NCBI RefSeq assembly: GCF_001305965.1
Contig: NZ_JXQC01000003.1
Coordinates: 992,001 to 1,056,000 of the forward strand
DNA: 64,000 nt
Origin: Erythrobacter sp. SG61-1L
GTDB lineage: Bacteria > Pseudomonadota > Alphaproteobacteria > Sphingomonadales > Sphingomonadaceae
Reading direction: 5' to 3'
In this document: piece after piece, positions 43,681 to 52,672 of the stretch
How the letters are laid out: the number at the start of each line of letters is the position of its first letter
Position numbering within the stretch: position 1 is the first letter of the stretch
Made by a program: the position numbers and the translations under genes
The notes under the pieces: generated by a model
Told to the model about the DNA's origin: nothing
The model's input: the letters and a program-made list of their open reading frames with translations, nothing else
The model's database searches: none

Positions 43681-45096
43681 ATGGCGAGGCGTGCATTGCT
43701 GGTCGAGGACGATACCTCGATCGCGCTCGTCACTACTGCGGCATTGCAGGATGACGGTTTCACGGTCGATCGTTGCGATTCCATCGCGGAGCGTGACCGG
43801 CTGCTGGCAGGTAATCGCTATGACGTGATGCTGACCGACATCATGCTGACCGATGGCGACGGGATCGAGACCTTGGGCGAAGTACGCAGCGCCTATCCCG
43901 ATATGCCCGTGATAATTCTCTCTGCCCAGAACACGCTCGATACGGCGGTTCGGGCCAGCGACACCGGCGCCTTCGAATATTTCCCCAAGCCATTCGACCT
44001 GGACGAACTGGTGCGTGCAGCCCGTCAGGCCGCGGATAGCCGCGACAGCGGCGGCGACAGTGGCGCGCCAACGGGCGAGGGCTTGCCGCTGGTGGGCCGC
44101 AGTCAGGCGATGCAGGGCGTTTATCGCATGATCACGCGCGTGCTGAGGAACGACCTCACCGTGCTGATCCTTGGTGAAAGCGGAACAGGCAAGGAACTGG
44201 TTGCCGAGGCGATTCACCAGCTCGGCCATCGCTCAAAGGGGCCGTTCGTGGCCGTGAACACGGCCGCCATTCCTCGGGAATTGATCGAAAGCGAGCTGTT
44301 CGGACACGAAAAGGGCTCGTTCACCGGCGCAGTCGCGCGCAGCATCGGCAAGTTCGAGCAGGCGAGCGGTGGGACATTGTTCCTCGATGAAATCGGGGAC
44401 ATGCCGGCTGAAGCCCAGACGCGCCTGCTGCGCGCTCTTCAGTCTGGCCGTATTCGCCGCGTGGGCGGCCGCGAGGAAATCGACATCGATGTGCGGATCA
44501 TCGCGGCTACCAATCGCGATCTGGCGCCGATGATCGCTGCCGGCCAGTTCCGTGAAGATCTGTTCTACCGGCTCAATGTCGTGCCGATCCAGCTGCCACC
44601 GCTACGCGAGCGGGCGGGGGACATCGAGGCACTGGCAAGGCACTTCCTGCTGCAGGCGACAGAGGAAGGCCTGCCTCGCCACCAATTGACTCAGGACGCG
44701 GGCGAGGTGCTGATGCGGCAGCCCTGGCGCGGTAATGTGCGCGAACTGAAGAACTTCGTGTTCCGGCTTGCGTTGCTTGCGCGCGAGGAAATGATCGATG
44801 CGCCGACAGTGCTGGCGATGCTGGAGGAACGCCCTGCCGCGCCCGCTGTCCCGCTGGAGGGGGTGACATTTGCCGGCGCGCTTGCAAACTGGCTTGCAGC
44901 AGCACTGCCTGCGGAAGGCAACCTGTATCACGCGGCGCTGGCGGCTTTCGAAAAGCCGCTGTTCGAACATGCGCTGGCCGAGACGAGCGGCAACCAGTTG
45001 CGAGCTGCTCATCTGCTGGGAATCAACCGCAATACCCTGCGCAAACGTCTCGACGAGCTTCAGATAGACCCGGAACGTTTCGTCCGGAGGGGCTGA
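43681..45096 (+). CDS. ntrC: Nitrogen regulation response regulator NtrC
   Basis: A sigma-54-dependent activator of nitrogen-assimilation genes, 471 aa. The receiver domain has acidic ALLVEDD and phospho-acceptor Asp53 (LTDIMLTDGDG). The AAA+ domain has Walker A GESGTGKE, GHEKGSFTGA and Walker B GGTLFLDEIGDMP. The C-terminal Fis helix-turn-helix ends NQLRAAHLLGINRNTLRKR. The sigma-54-contacting loop reads GSFTGA instead of GAFTGA, and the key Thr is kept. ATG 43681 follows GGGGGCTGGA. A 72-bp gap with a perfect palindrome separates it from ntrY. Confidence 0.96.
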   Translation: MARRALLVEDDTSIALVTTAALQDDGFTVDRCDSIAERDRLLAGNRYDVMLTDIMLTDGDGIETLGEVRSAYPDMPVIILSAQNTLDTAVRASDTGAFEYFPKPFDLDELVRAARQAADSRDSGGDSGAPTGEGLPLVGRSQAMQGVYRMITRVLRNDLTVLILGESGTGKELVAEAIHQLGHRSKGPFVAVNTAAIPRELIESELFGHEKGSFTGAVARSIGKFEQASGGTLFLDEIGDMPAEAQTRLLRALQSGRIRRVGGREEIDIDVRIIAATNRDLAPMIAAGQFREDLFYRLNVVPIQLPPLRERAGDIEALARHFLLQATEEGLPRHQLTQDAGEVLMRQPWRGNVRELKNFVFRLALLAREEMIDAPTVLAMLEERPAAPAVPLEGVTFAGALANWLAAALPAEGNLYHAALAAFEKPLFEHALAETSGNQLRAAHLLGINRNTLRKRLDELQIDPERFVRRG

Positions 45097-45130
45097 AAGG
45101 CACGGCTCGCCGCGCCTTTGAGAAAAGTGC

Positions 45131-45144
45131 TTGCAAATTTGCAA
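45131..45144. promoter_or_regulatory. Perfect 14-bp palindrome between ntrC and ntrY
   Basis: TTGCAAATTTGCAA is identical to its reverse complement, 25 nt before the ntrY start. It contains CAA-AT-TTG, close to the CAA-N3-5-TTG type of site proposed for NtrX in other bacteria. It is a candidate autoregulatory operator for ntrYX; unproven. Confidence 0.45.
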
Positions 45145-45168
45145 CAGGGCAGTTGTAACCCGGCAACG

Positions 45169-47385
45169 ATGCCTGATGCGCATATTTCCAAGGGCCGGAG
45201 CTGGCCGCGCTGGTCACGCCGTGCGCTTGTTAGCGCGAGGCGGGCGAACATCTTCGGCATATTGGAAGTTCTCTCTGCCATAACCCTGGCAGTGATGGTG
45301 GTGTGGAGCTGGGCTAAACTGTTCGGCCAGCCAATCCGCGGGGGGCTGGTTCCCTCGGGCGAAGCGGCCGCGCTGCTGATCGGCACGCTGATCCCCGCCA
45401 TGACTTTGCTGGTGCTGGTCGGCCGCCGCATCGCGATCCGCAGGGCGGGCGGCAAGACCGCGCGGCTGCATGTCCGCCTGGTGTTCTTCTTCTCGCTCGT
45501 CGCGGCGATTCCGACACTGCTCGTGTCGATCTTCGCATCGTTCCTGTTCCAGACCGGCGTGGAATTCTGGTTTTCCGACAGGCAGCGCGGCATCATCGAG
45601 ACGGCGAACGAGCTTGCGCGTGGATATTACGACCAGAACCAGCGGCAACTGGCCGACAACACCACCGCCATGGCAGGTGACTTGCGCTATGTTCTGACTC
45701 GCTATTCCCTCACCAGCGCTGAGTTCCCCGAGCAATATTACCTTCAGGCCACAGCGCGCGAGATCAACCGCAGCGCAATTGTGCAAAAGCGCCCTGAAGG
45801 CGGTTTCAACATCGCGGCCATTGTCGATCCTGATGAGGACGATCTGGTCAAGCGCGTGGTGGGAGAAGCCCTGCCGAAGATCGATGCCGGCGAAGACGTG
45901 GTCGTGACCGCCAGCGAGGACCGGATCGAGGCCGTGGCGGCGATTGACCGCGGGGCAGGGGTCTATCTCTATAACGCCCGAAATTCCGATGCGCTGGCCC
46001 TGAGCCAGTGGAAGCGCGCCCAGAGCGTCGTATCCACTTACGAGGTTCTCACCTCCAGCGCCCGCAAGCTGCAATTGCGCTTCAATCTGCTGCTGTTCTT
46101 TGTTTCGCTTGGGCTGGTGGGCCTCGCAATCTGGTTCGCCCTGCGCTTCGCCGACCGGCAGGTTCGCCCGTTGACGGATCTGGTCGGCGCTGCTCGCGAA
46201 GTTGGGCAGGGCAATTACGCCCTGCGCGTGGAAGGGCGCACTGGCCCTGATGAAATCGGCCTGCTCAACCGGGCATTCAACCGCATGACTGCTCAGATCG
46301 AGCAGCAAACAACAGCGCTGATGAATGCCAACGAGCAGCTGGAGGAAAGGCGCGCCTTCATCGAAACCGTGCTGGAATCGATTACCGCCGGGATCGTTTC
46401 CGTCGATGAGCAGGGCAACGTCCTGCTGATGAACAGCTCTGCGCAGAAGCTGCTGCTGGACCGTGTCGGTCCCGCCCCGGTCGGCCTGAAACTCGCAGAG
46501 ATCGGGCCGGAAATCGCGGCCATGCTGGATGCCCATCTTTCCAGCGGGCTGGTCCAGTACAACAAGAATGGGGAACTGCTTACTCTTGCTGTGAAAATTG
46601 CGCCTGCCGCCGAAGGGCAAGTCATCACCTTTGAGGACATTACCCGGCAATTGCTGGATCAGCGCCAGGCGGCCTGGTCTGACGTGGCGCGGCGCATCGC
46701 GCATGAAATCAAGAACCCGCTCACTCCGATCCAGCTTGCCACGGAACGGCTCAAGCGCCGCTATGGCCGTCAGATTCTGACCGATACCGAATTGTTCGAG
46801 GAACTGACCGCCACGATCATCCGGCAGGTAGGCGATCTGCGCAAGATGGTGGACGAGTTCTCAAGCTTCGCCCGCCTTCCCAAGCCCGTGTTCCGGCAAG
46901 AAGATCCGGTCGATCTGGTGCGCCAGTCCCTGTTCCTGCAGGAAGTTGGCCACCCCGAGATCAGCTATAGTTTCGACGCCGAGGAACAGACCCATCCCGT
47001 TGCCTGCGACCGTCACCAGTTCGGTCAGGCGATGACCAATGTGCTGAAGAACGCGGCAGAGGCAATCGAAGCGCGATCGCGCGATGCCGAACCCGATTAT
47101 CGCGGCCGCATTGCCGTTTGCGCGGGCTACACCGACGATTCCTTCACCGTGACGGTTGAGGACAACGGTATCGGCCTGCCGCAAGACCGTGAACGGATCG
47201 TGGAACCTTACGTGACCACGCGCGAGAAGGGCACCGGCCTTGGTCTCGCAATCGTGAACAAGATCGTTGAAGAACATGGCGGGGAGATGAGTTTCACTTC
47301 CGCCGAAAGCGGCGGCACACGCGTAACCCTGCGATTTGCCCGCGATCCGCTTTCCGCCCGCCAAGGCAGCGAGGCGGCAGAATGA
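45169..47385 (+). CDS. ntrY: Nitrogen/redox sensor histidine kinase NtrY
   Basis: A 738-aa membrane kinase paired with NtrX. Membrane helices are at about residues 30-48, 66-86, 104-128 and 306-326, with a periplasmic sensor region between the third and fourth. A HAMP (about 327-380), a PAS (about 395-500) and a kinase core follow. The H-box His512 is in [20 protein letters not shown]; the ATP site has NVLKNAAEAIE, VEDNGIGLP and GTGLGLAIV. ATG 45169 was chosen over a TTG at 45118 that would include the intergenic palindrome. It lies 28 nt upstream of ntrX. Confidence 0.95.
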   Translation: MPDAHISKGRSWPRWSRRALVSARRANIFGILEVLSAITLAVMVVWSWAKLFGQPIRGGLVPSGEAAALLIGTLIPAMTLLVLVGRRIAIRRAGGKTARLHVRLVFFFSLVAAIPTLLVSIFASFLFQTGVEFWFSDRQRGIIETANELARGYYDQNQRQLADNTTAMAGDLRYVLTRYSLTSAEFPEQYYLQATAREINRSAIVQKRPEGGFNIAAIVDPDEDDLVKRVVGEALPKIDAGEDVVVTASEDRIEAVAAIDRGAGVYLYNARNSDALALSQWKRAQSVVSTYEVLTSSARKLQLRFNLLLFFVSLGLVGLAIWFALRFADRQVRPLTDLVGAAREVGQGNYALRVEGRTGPDEIGLLNRAFNRMTAQIEQQTTALMNANEQLEERRAFIETVLESITAGIVSVDEQGNVLLMNSSAQKLLLDRVGPAPVGLKLAEIGPEIAAMLDAHLSSGLVQYNKNGELLTLAVKIAPAAEGQVITFEDITRQLLDQRQAAWSDVARRIAHEIKNPLTPIQLATERLKRRYGRQILTDTELFEELTATIIRQVGDLRKMVDEFSSFARLPKPVFRQEDPVDLVRQSLFLQEVGHPEISYSFDAEEQTHPVACDRHQFGQAMTNVLKNAAEAIEARSRDAEPDYRGRIAVCAGYTDDSFTVTVEDNGIGLPQDRERIVEPYVTTREKGTGLGLAIVNKIVEEHGGEMSFTSAESGGTRVTLRFARDPLSARQGSEAAE

Positions 47386-47413
47386 CGGCCCGTTTGAAGA
47401 TGGAGAAGATTTG

Positions 47414-48796
47414 ATGGCCCTCGACATCCTCGTGGTGGACGACGAGCGGGACATTCGCGAACTGGTCGCCGGCGTGCTGAGCGACGAGGGCTACGAATGC
47501 CGCACGGCCGGTGACAGCACCTCCGCCCTCAGGGCCGTGGACGAGCGACGGCCCAGCCTCGTCCTGCTGGACGTGTGGCTCCACGGCAGCCCGATGGACG
47601 GGCTGGAAGTGCTGGACGCGATTAAGCAGCGTGAGCCGGAACTGCCGGTGATCATCTTCTCAGGCCATGGCAATATCGACACGGCCGTGTCCGCGGTCAG
47701 CCGGGGGGCGCTCGATTTCATTGAAAAGCCGTTCGAGGCAGAGCGCCTGCTCCATCTCGTTCATCGGGCGACCGAGACCGAACGCCTGCGCCGCGAAAAT
47801 GCCCGCCTGAGGGAAGGGCTGATCAACAATGACGAGTTCACCGGCAATTCCAGCGCCATCAATCAGGTGCGCGCAACGCTGAAGCGGGTTGCCAATACGG
47901 GCAGCCGGGTGCTCATCAGTGGGCCTGCGGGTGCCGGCAAGGAAGTGGCCGCCCGCCTGCTCCATTCGTGGAGCCCGCGTGCCGACAAGGCTTTCGTCAC
48001 AGTCAATTCCGCCCGCATCACTCCAGAACGCTTCGAACAGGAGCTGTTCGGGGAAGAGGCAGAAGGCAAACTGGTTCGGGCCGGACTTCTCGAAATGGCA
48101 GATGGCGGCACGCTCTATCTCGATGAAGTGGCCGACATGCCCGAAAGCACTCAGGCGCGTATCTTGCGTGTGCTGACCGAGCAGAGTTTCGTGCGCGTGG
48201 GCGGCACCCGGCAGATCGCCGTCGACGTCCGGGTTGTTTCGTCCAGCTCGCGCGATCTGGAAAAGGAAATCGCCGACAAGCGCTTCCGTGAGGATCTGTT
48301 TTACCGCCTCAACGTCGTGCCCGTCGGGATTCCGCCTCTGGCTGAGCGGCGGGAGGATATTCCCAGCCTGTCCGATCACTTTTTCACCCGCTATTCGGCC
48401 GAACAGGGCGTTGAAGCACCGACCGTCAGCCCTGAGGCGATGGCCGCGCTGCAGGCCTATGACTGGCCGGGCAATGTCCGCCAGTTGCGCAACGTGATCG
48501 AAAGGACAGTGATCCTGACCCCTCGCGATCGCCTGGCAAGGATCGAGCCTGATATGCTTCCGCCCGAAATCACTGGTGGGAAGATGGATGGCGGGCCGGG
48601 CATTACCTCGCTGATGGGCGTCCCCCTGAGGGAGGCACGCGAGAGCTTTGAACGGGAATATCTGCGCATCCAGATCCGCCGTTTCTCTGGCAACATCTCG
48701 AAAACAGCCGGTTTTATCGGCATGGAACGCTCGGCCCTGCACCGCAAGCTCAAGCTGCTGGGAATGGGCGAGAGGGAAGGGGAGGATCAGGGTTGA
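47414..48796 (+). CDS. ntrX: Response regulator NtrX
   Basis: A 460-aa NtrC-family regulator. The receiver domain has VVDDERD and Asp53 (LVLLDVWLHGSP). The AAA+ domain has Walker A GPAGAGKE and Walker B GGTLYLDEVADMP. The GAFTGA loop is missing: GEEAEGKLVRAGLLE stands in its place. This is usual for NtrX and implies it does not remodel sigma-54 holoenzyme in the standard way. The C-terminal Fis domain reads GNISKTAGFIGMERSALHRK. ATG 47414 follows GGAGAAG. A 198-bp gap leads to hfq. Confidence 0.95.
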   Translation: MALDILVVDDERDIRELVAGVLSDEGYECRTAGDSTSALRAVDERRPSLVLLDVWLHGSPMDGLEVLDAIKQREPELPVIIFSGHGNIDTAVSAVSRGALDFIEKPFEAERLLHLVHRATETERLRRENARLREGLINNDEFTGNSSAINQVRATLKRVANTGSRVLISGPAGAGKEVAARLLHSWSPRADKAFVTVNSARITPERFEQELFGEEAEGKLVRAGLLEMADGGTLYLDEVADMPESTQARILRVLTEQSFVRVGGTRQIAVDVRVVSSSSRDLEKEIADKRFREDLFYRLNVVPVGIPPLAERREDIPSLSDHFFTRYSAEQGVEAPTVSPEAMAALQAYDWPGNVRQLRNVIERTVILTPRDRLARIEPDMLPPEITGGKMDGGPGITSLMGVPLREARESFEREYLRIQIRRFSGNISKTAGFIGMERSALHRKLKLLGMGEREGEDQG

Positions 48797-48994
48797 GCCG
48801 ATCTCAATTTCGGCACGCCTGAACATGACAGGATTGTTCGCAGTTGCACAAAAATCTTGCCGCTGCTGATGATCTGGCATTACACTCAATTTGCTATCCG
48901 GCTGTAACGTCCGAATCCGTGTTGCGCGGTGCAAGGGCGAGGCAGCCAGAATGCGGAACCGCAATCGCGGCTGCCAACAACAGGAGTCAGTTTC

Positions 48995-49558
48995 ATGACC
49001 GGAAGAACCCTCTCGGCACGGCCTAAGCCGGCCCCCGAACCTGCTGCCGCAAAACCTGCGGCTACTGCAGCGAAGGGAGGGCAGAGCCTTCAGGACGCAT
49101 TTCTCAATCTGCTGCGCAAGAACAAGACACCGGTGACGATGTTCCTCGTCAAGGGCGTGAAGTTGCAGGGAATCGTCACCTGGTTCGACAATTTCTCGAT
49201 TCTTCTTCGTCGCGATGGCCAGTCGCAGCTTGTGTACAAGCACGCGATTTCCACGATCATGCCCAGTGCGCCGGTTGATGCGGAACAATTCGCTTCGGGC
49301 GTCGACGGCGGCAAGAAGCAGCGCCTGCTTCAGGACGTGTTCCTGGGTAGCGTACGCGATGCCAGCGTAAGTGTGACCATGTTCCTGGTGAATGGCGTGA
49401 TGCTGCAGGGGCGGATCGCCGCCTATGACCTGTTCTGCATGCTGCTCGAGCGTGAAGGCTTCGTACAGCTTGCATACAAGCATGCAGTCTCTACCATCCA
49501 GCCCGCTTCGCCTGTCGACCTGACCGGCGATTGGGACGGGGAAGGCGACAGCGACTGA
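48995..49558 (+). CDS. hfq: Tandem-domain Hfq RNA chaperone
   Basis: A 187-aa RNA-binding Sm-like protein with two Hfq domains in one chain. Domain 1 is at residues 30-90 ([30 protein letters not shown]). Domain 2 is at 109-170 ([29 protein letters not shown]). Both keep the YKHA core. The basic rim of domain 1 (RKNK) is lost in domain 2 (RDAS), and the distal-face Lys of VKLQG is Met in domain 2 (VMLQG). A trimer would mimic the usual hexamer. The N-terminal 29 residues are Pro/Ala-rich and the C-terminus acidic. ATG 48995 follows CAGGAGT. The 198-bp upstream gap shows no firm promoter. Confidence 0.96.
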   Translation: MTGRTLSARPKPAPEPAAAKPAATAAKGGQSLQDAFLNLLRKNKTPVTMFLVKGVKLQGIVTWFDNFSILLRRDGQSQLVYKHAISTIMPSAPVDAEQFASGVDGGKKQRLLQDVFLGSVRDASVSVTMFLVNGVMLQGRIAAYDLFCMLLEREGFVQLAYKHAVSTIQPASPVDLTGDWDGEGDSD

Positions 49559-50874
49559 GCTTTACCGATGAACTTGCCGGCGAGGTGACGCGCGGTGCGC
49601 GCGCCATCGTTGTGTGCCCGGACATCCGCGGACAACGTCGAAGCGAGGAACCGGAGGCCCGGCTTGAAGAAGCCAAGGGCCTCGCCCTCGCGATCGGCAT
49701 TGTCGTCGCGGAAGCCTTTATCGTGCCTATTCGCGACGTGCGCGCGGCCACCCTGTTCGGCGAGGGCCAGATCGAGCGCATAGCTACGGCTTGCACGCTG
49801 GAAGAGGCCGAACTCGTCATTGTCGACGGCGCGCTCAGTGCGATCCAGCAGCGCAATCTTGAGGAAAAGCTCAAGCGCAAGGTGATCGACCGCACCGGGC
49901 TGATCCTGGAAATCTTCGGCGAACGCGCGGCAACTGCCGAAGGGCGGCTTCAGGTCGAACTGGCGCATCTCGATTATCAACAGAGCCGGCTTGTCCGCAG
50001 TTGGACTCACCTTGAACGCCAGCGGGGCGGCTTCGGCTTCCTTGGCGGCCCGGGTGAAACCCAGATCGAGGCCGACAGGCGCATGATCCGCACCCGCATG
50101 GGCCGGCTGCGCAAGGAACTCGATCAGGTCCGAAAGACCCGCGCGCTCCACCGCGAACGGCGCGGCAAGGCACCCTGGCCGGTGATCGCGCTGGTGGGGT
50201 ATACAAACGCAGGAAAATCCACGCTTTTCAATCGGGTAACCGGCGCAGATGTGATGGCGGAAGATCTCCTTTTCGCCACGCTGGACCCGACGATGCGCGC
50301 AATCCGCCTGCCGGGGGTCGAAAAGGCAATCCTGTCGGACACGGTGGGGTTCATTTCCGACCTGCCGACCCAGCTTGTCGCGGCCTTTCGTGCGACGCTG
50401 GAGGAAGTAACGGCCGCGGACATCATCGTGCATGTGCGCGACATGGCCAACCCCGCAAATGGCACGCAGAAAACCCAAGTGCTCGAAATTCTCGCCGATC
50501 TTGGTGTGATCGACGGGGAAGGGGGCGAGAGCCGGATTTCCATCGTCGAAGCATGGAACAAGTGGGATTTGCTGGACGACGAACGCCGCAAGGAGCTCGG
50601 CGAAGTGGCCCAGGGTGAAGAGCGTATCGTGCCGATCTCGGCTGCAACCGGCCTGGGGTTGGAAACACTGTTTGAATTGCTCGGCAAGCAACTGACAGAA
50701 AACGCAAAAACCTACGAGTTTGTGTTGCCTGTCAGCGATGGCCAACGCCTCGCGTGGCTACACGCACACGGCGAGGTTCTGGCCGAGCAACAGGTCGAGA
50801 CGGAGGAGGGGGCTCGCATGCGGATGATGGTGCGGCTCACCCCAAAGGAATTCGGGCGCTATTCGTCACTTTGA
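49531..50874 (+). CDS. hflX: Ribosome-associated GTPase HflX
   Basis: A 447-aa GTPase that binds 50S subunits and helps split stalled ribosomes. The N-terminal HflX domain shows [15 protein letters not shown] and [15 protein letters not shown] coiled linker with [16 protein letters not shown] leads to the G domain: G1 [10 protein letters not shown]3 [11 protein letters not shown]4 NKWD, G5 ISAATG. The start is uncertain. TTG 49531 lies inside the end of hfq (28-nt overlap), and GTG 49585 is the next option; neither has a good Shine-Dalgarno. Adjacency to hfq is conserved across proteobacteria. It converges on mazG with 17 bp between stops. Confidence 0.93.
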   Translation: MGRGRRQRLSFTDELAGEVTRGARAIVVCPDIRGQRRSEEPEARLEEAKGLALAIGIVVAEAFIVPIRDVRAATLFGEGQIERIATACTLEEAELVIVDGALSAIQQRNLEEKLKRKVIDRTGLILEIFGERAATAEGRLQVELAHLDYQQSRLVRSWTHLERQRGGFGFLGGPGETQIEADRRMIRTRMGRLRKELDQVRKTRALHRERRGKAPWPVIALVGYTNAGKSTLFNRVTGADVMAEDLLFATLDPTMRAIRLPGVEKAILSDTVGFISDLPTQLVAAFRATLEEVTAADIIVHVRDMANPANGTQKTQVLEILADLGVIDGEGGESRISIVEAWNKWDLLDDERRKELGEVAQGEERIVPISAATGLGLETLFELLGKQLTENAKTYEFVLPVSDGQRLAWLHAHGEVLAEQQVETEEGARMRMMVRLTPKEFGRYSSL

Positions 50875-50891
50875 GCGGCCTTCTCCTGCCG

Positions 50892-51647
50892 TCAGGTGCC
50901 TTTGTGCGCCCGCTCAGCCGCTTTCACCCGCTGCCAGAGCTCTTCCTGCGTTTCAAGGTCCAACTCTTTGAATTTACCTGAAGAAAGCTCTTCCATTGCG
51001 CGAAATCTACGCTCGAACTTGTCGTTCGTGGCACGAAGGGCTTCTTCCGGCGCGATGCCATAGGCACGAACCAGATTGACGGCGGCGAACAGGACGTCGC
51101 CCGCTTCCTCAAGCTGGGATTCCGCGTCTGCCTCGCGCAATTCCGCCATTTCTTCAATCAGCTTGGCTGTCGGCCCCTCGGTGTCGGGCCAATCAAAACC
51201 CACCCGCGCAGCCCGCTTCTGCAATTTTTCTGCCCGCAACAACGCCGGCAAAGCCCGCGCAACGCCGTCCATCGCGCTTGTCGCTCCAGCAGCATCGCGT
51301 TCCTGTTCCTTGAGGGACTCCCAGCCGGGAGAATTTCCTTCGCCGAAAACATGCGGGTGGCGGGCCTCCATCTTCTCAGAGATCGACCGTGCGACATCCT
51401 CGAAGGTGAAATGACCGGCTTCCTCAGCCATACGTGCATGGAAGACAACCTGAAGCAAAAGGTCTCCCAATTCGCCGCGCAATTCCGCCATATCATTACG
51501 TTCGATTGCGTCCGCGACTTCGTAGGCTTCTTCGATCGTATAAGGAGCAATTGTCCGGAAATTCTGGGCTATGTCCCATTCGCAACCATTCTGCGGGTCG
51601 CGCAGGCGGGCCATGATACGGAGGAGGCGGTTCAATTGCTCGGACAT
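50892..51647 (-). CDS. mazG: Nucleoside triphosphate pyrophosphohydrolase MazG
   Basis: A 251-aa all-alpha NTP pyrophosphatase with two MazG repeats. The first has the metal-binding pattern YTIEEAYEVADAIE plus LRGELGDLLLQVVFHA. The second has KLIEEMAELREAD and LEEAGDVLFAAVNL. Known MazG enzymes hydrolyse canonical and aberrant NTPs. Conserved blocks CEWDIAQNFRTIAPYT and RHPHVFGE are present. ATG 51647 was chosen. It lies 88 bp downstream of a tightly packed operon, behind an unusually AT-rich double palindrome. Confidence 0.96.
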   Translation of the reverse strand: MSEQLNRLLRIMARLRDPQNGCEWDIAQNFRTIAPYTIEEAYEVADAIERNDMAELRGELGDLLLQVVFHARMAEEAGHFTFEDVARSISEKMEARHPHVFGEGNSPGWESLKEQERDAAGATSAMDGVARALPALLRAEKLQKRAARVGFDWPDTEGPTAKLIEEMAELREADAESQLEEAGDVLFAAVNLVRAYGIAPEEALRATNDKFERRFRAMEELSSGKFKELDLETQEELWQRVKAAERAHKGT

Positions 51648-51666
51648 GGCTCTCTACGCAAGAACG

Positions 51667-51693
51667 ATAATAAGTATTATGTTAAATCAACAT
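51667..51693. promoter_or_regulatory. AT-rich double palindrome upstream of mazG
   Basis: ATAATA-AG-TATTAT (51667-51680) is immediately followed by ATGTT-AAATC-AACAT (51679-51693), 20-46 nt before the mazG start. It is strikingly AT-rich for this sequence, and TATTAT-like boxes could be a -10. Candidate promoter and operator. Confidence 0.45.
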
Positions 51694-51735
51694 CAGGCCG
51701 AAGTAGGGATTTCGCCCTCATTTTGGCCTCATCCG

Positions 51736-51903
51736 TCATACACCGATCCATGTGATGATGGCCGCCATCGAACTGAAAATTGCGGCCCAGGTCAACGCCA
51801 TAACCAAGCTCTTGCTCCAACCAAGTCGCAGGCCGGAATATGCACTGACCGCGAGTACCAACCATGCAAGCAAAGCGACGACCGATACCCAACTGCCGTA
51901 CAT
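51736..51903 (-). CDS. Small membrane protein, 55 aa
   Basis: An unrecognised 55-aa protein with two hydrophobic helices, about residues 5-23 (WVSVVALLAWLVLAVSAYS) and 32-53 (SLVMALTWAAIFSSMAAII), joined by a short basic loop (GLRLGWSK). Its ATG at 51903 is one base after the TAG of the upstream metallo-hydrolase gene (TAGGATG). This means likely translational coupling and supports a real gene. It is the last member of the mltB-to-MBL operon. Function is unknown; it could be a partner of a neighbouring envelope protein. Confidence 0.7.
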   Translation of the reverse strand: MYGSWVSVVALLAWLVLAVSAYSGLRLGWSKSLVMALTWAAIFSSMAAIITWIGV

Positions 51904-51904
51904 C

Positions 51905-52672
51905 CTAGGCCTCCAGAACCATTCCGTCATAACCGACGAGTACGCCCGGCGGTACTTCGGACTGGAGCATGCGGTAATCCATGCTCTTGTCCAGATGCGT
52001 CAGGATTGTCGTTCCCGCACGGCAGGCGTTGCTCAGTTCAATAGCCATGGCAAGATGCGCGTGGGTTGGATGAGGCTCGCGGCGCAGGCAGTCGCTCACC
52101 AAGATGTCCACGTCCATGAACAGCTCTACCATTGGCGCAGTAATAGCACTATAATCAGTGGCATACCCAATGGACTTGCCATCGCACTCAAACCGATATG
52201 CTGTCGTCTCAGTCGGCCCATGTGGCATCTGGCACCAGCGCAGGCCAAAGCCGGCATGGCATTTCAACCGGTCCAGAACTTCCAGTTCCACGATGGTGGG
52301 ATAACCGTATTGTCCGGCAAAGACATAACCGAAGCGCTGTCGCAGGCGATGCACGGTTTCCGTCGAGGCAAAGCCTGCAATTGGTCCGCCACGGCCATAA
52401 CGCATGACCCGCAGGTCATCGATTCCGTGGCAATGGTCCGCGTGATCATGCGTCCAGAAGACGCCGTCGATCCGATCGATGCCGTTTGTCAGCAATTGCT
52501 GCCGCAAATCGGTCGAGGTATCCACCAGCAAGCGGTTTCCAGCGTCGTTTTCGATGAGGATCGAAACGCGTGTACGCCGGTTGCGTGGTTCCGACGGGTC
52601 GCAATCACCCCAATCATTGCCAATGCGCGGAACGCCCGTGGACGTTCCCGAACCGAGAAGCAGAACCTTCAC
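51905..52672 (-). CDS. MBL-fold metallohydrolase (PhnP-like)
   Basis: A 255-aa metallo-beta-lactamase-fold phosphodiesterase-like enzyme. It begins KVLLLGSGTSTGVPRIG, the PhnP/YcbJ-type start with GCDC-region residues in GDCDPSEP. The metal signature THDHADHCHGIDDL, then MPHG, YATDYSAI and the late THLDK His/Asp complete the binuclear site. Substrate unknown; PhnP relatives cleave cyclic phosphodiesters. The start is GTG at 52672, overlapping the tatD TGA in GTGA. It follows tatD in the operon, a frequent alphaproteobacterial pairing. Confidence 0.9.
   Translation of the reverse strand: MKVLLLGSGTSTGVPRIGNDWGDCDPSEPRNRRTRVSILIENDAGNRLLVDTSTDLRQQLLTNGIDRIDGVFWTHDHADHCHGIDDLRVMRYGRGGPIAGFASTETVHRLRQRFGYVFAGQYGYPTIVELEVLDRLKCHAGFGLRWCQMPHGPTETTAYRFECDGKSIGYATDYSAITAPMVELFMDVDILVSDCLRREPHPTHAHLAMAIELSNACRAGTTILTHLDKSMDYRMLQSEVPPGVLVGYDGMVLEA

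Noticed and set aside
48797-48994. Possible sigma-54 promoter (TGGC...TTGC) upstream of hfq
   Set aside because: The distance between GG and GC elements is about 15 nt instead of 10, so it does not fit.
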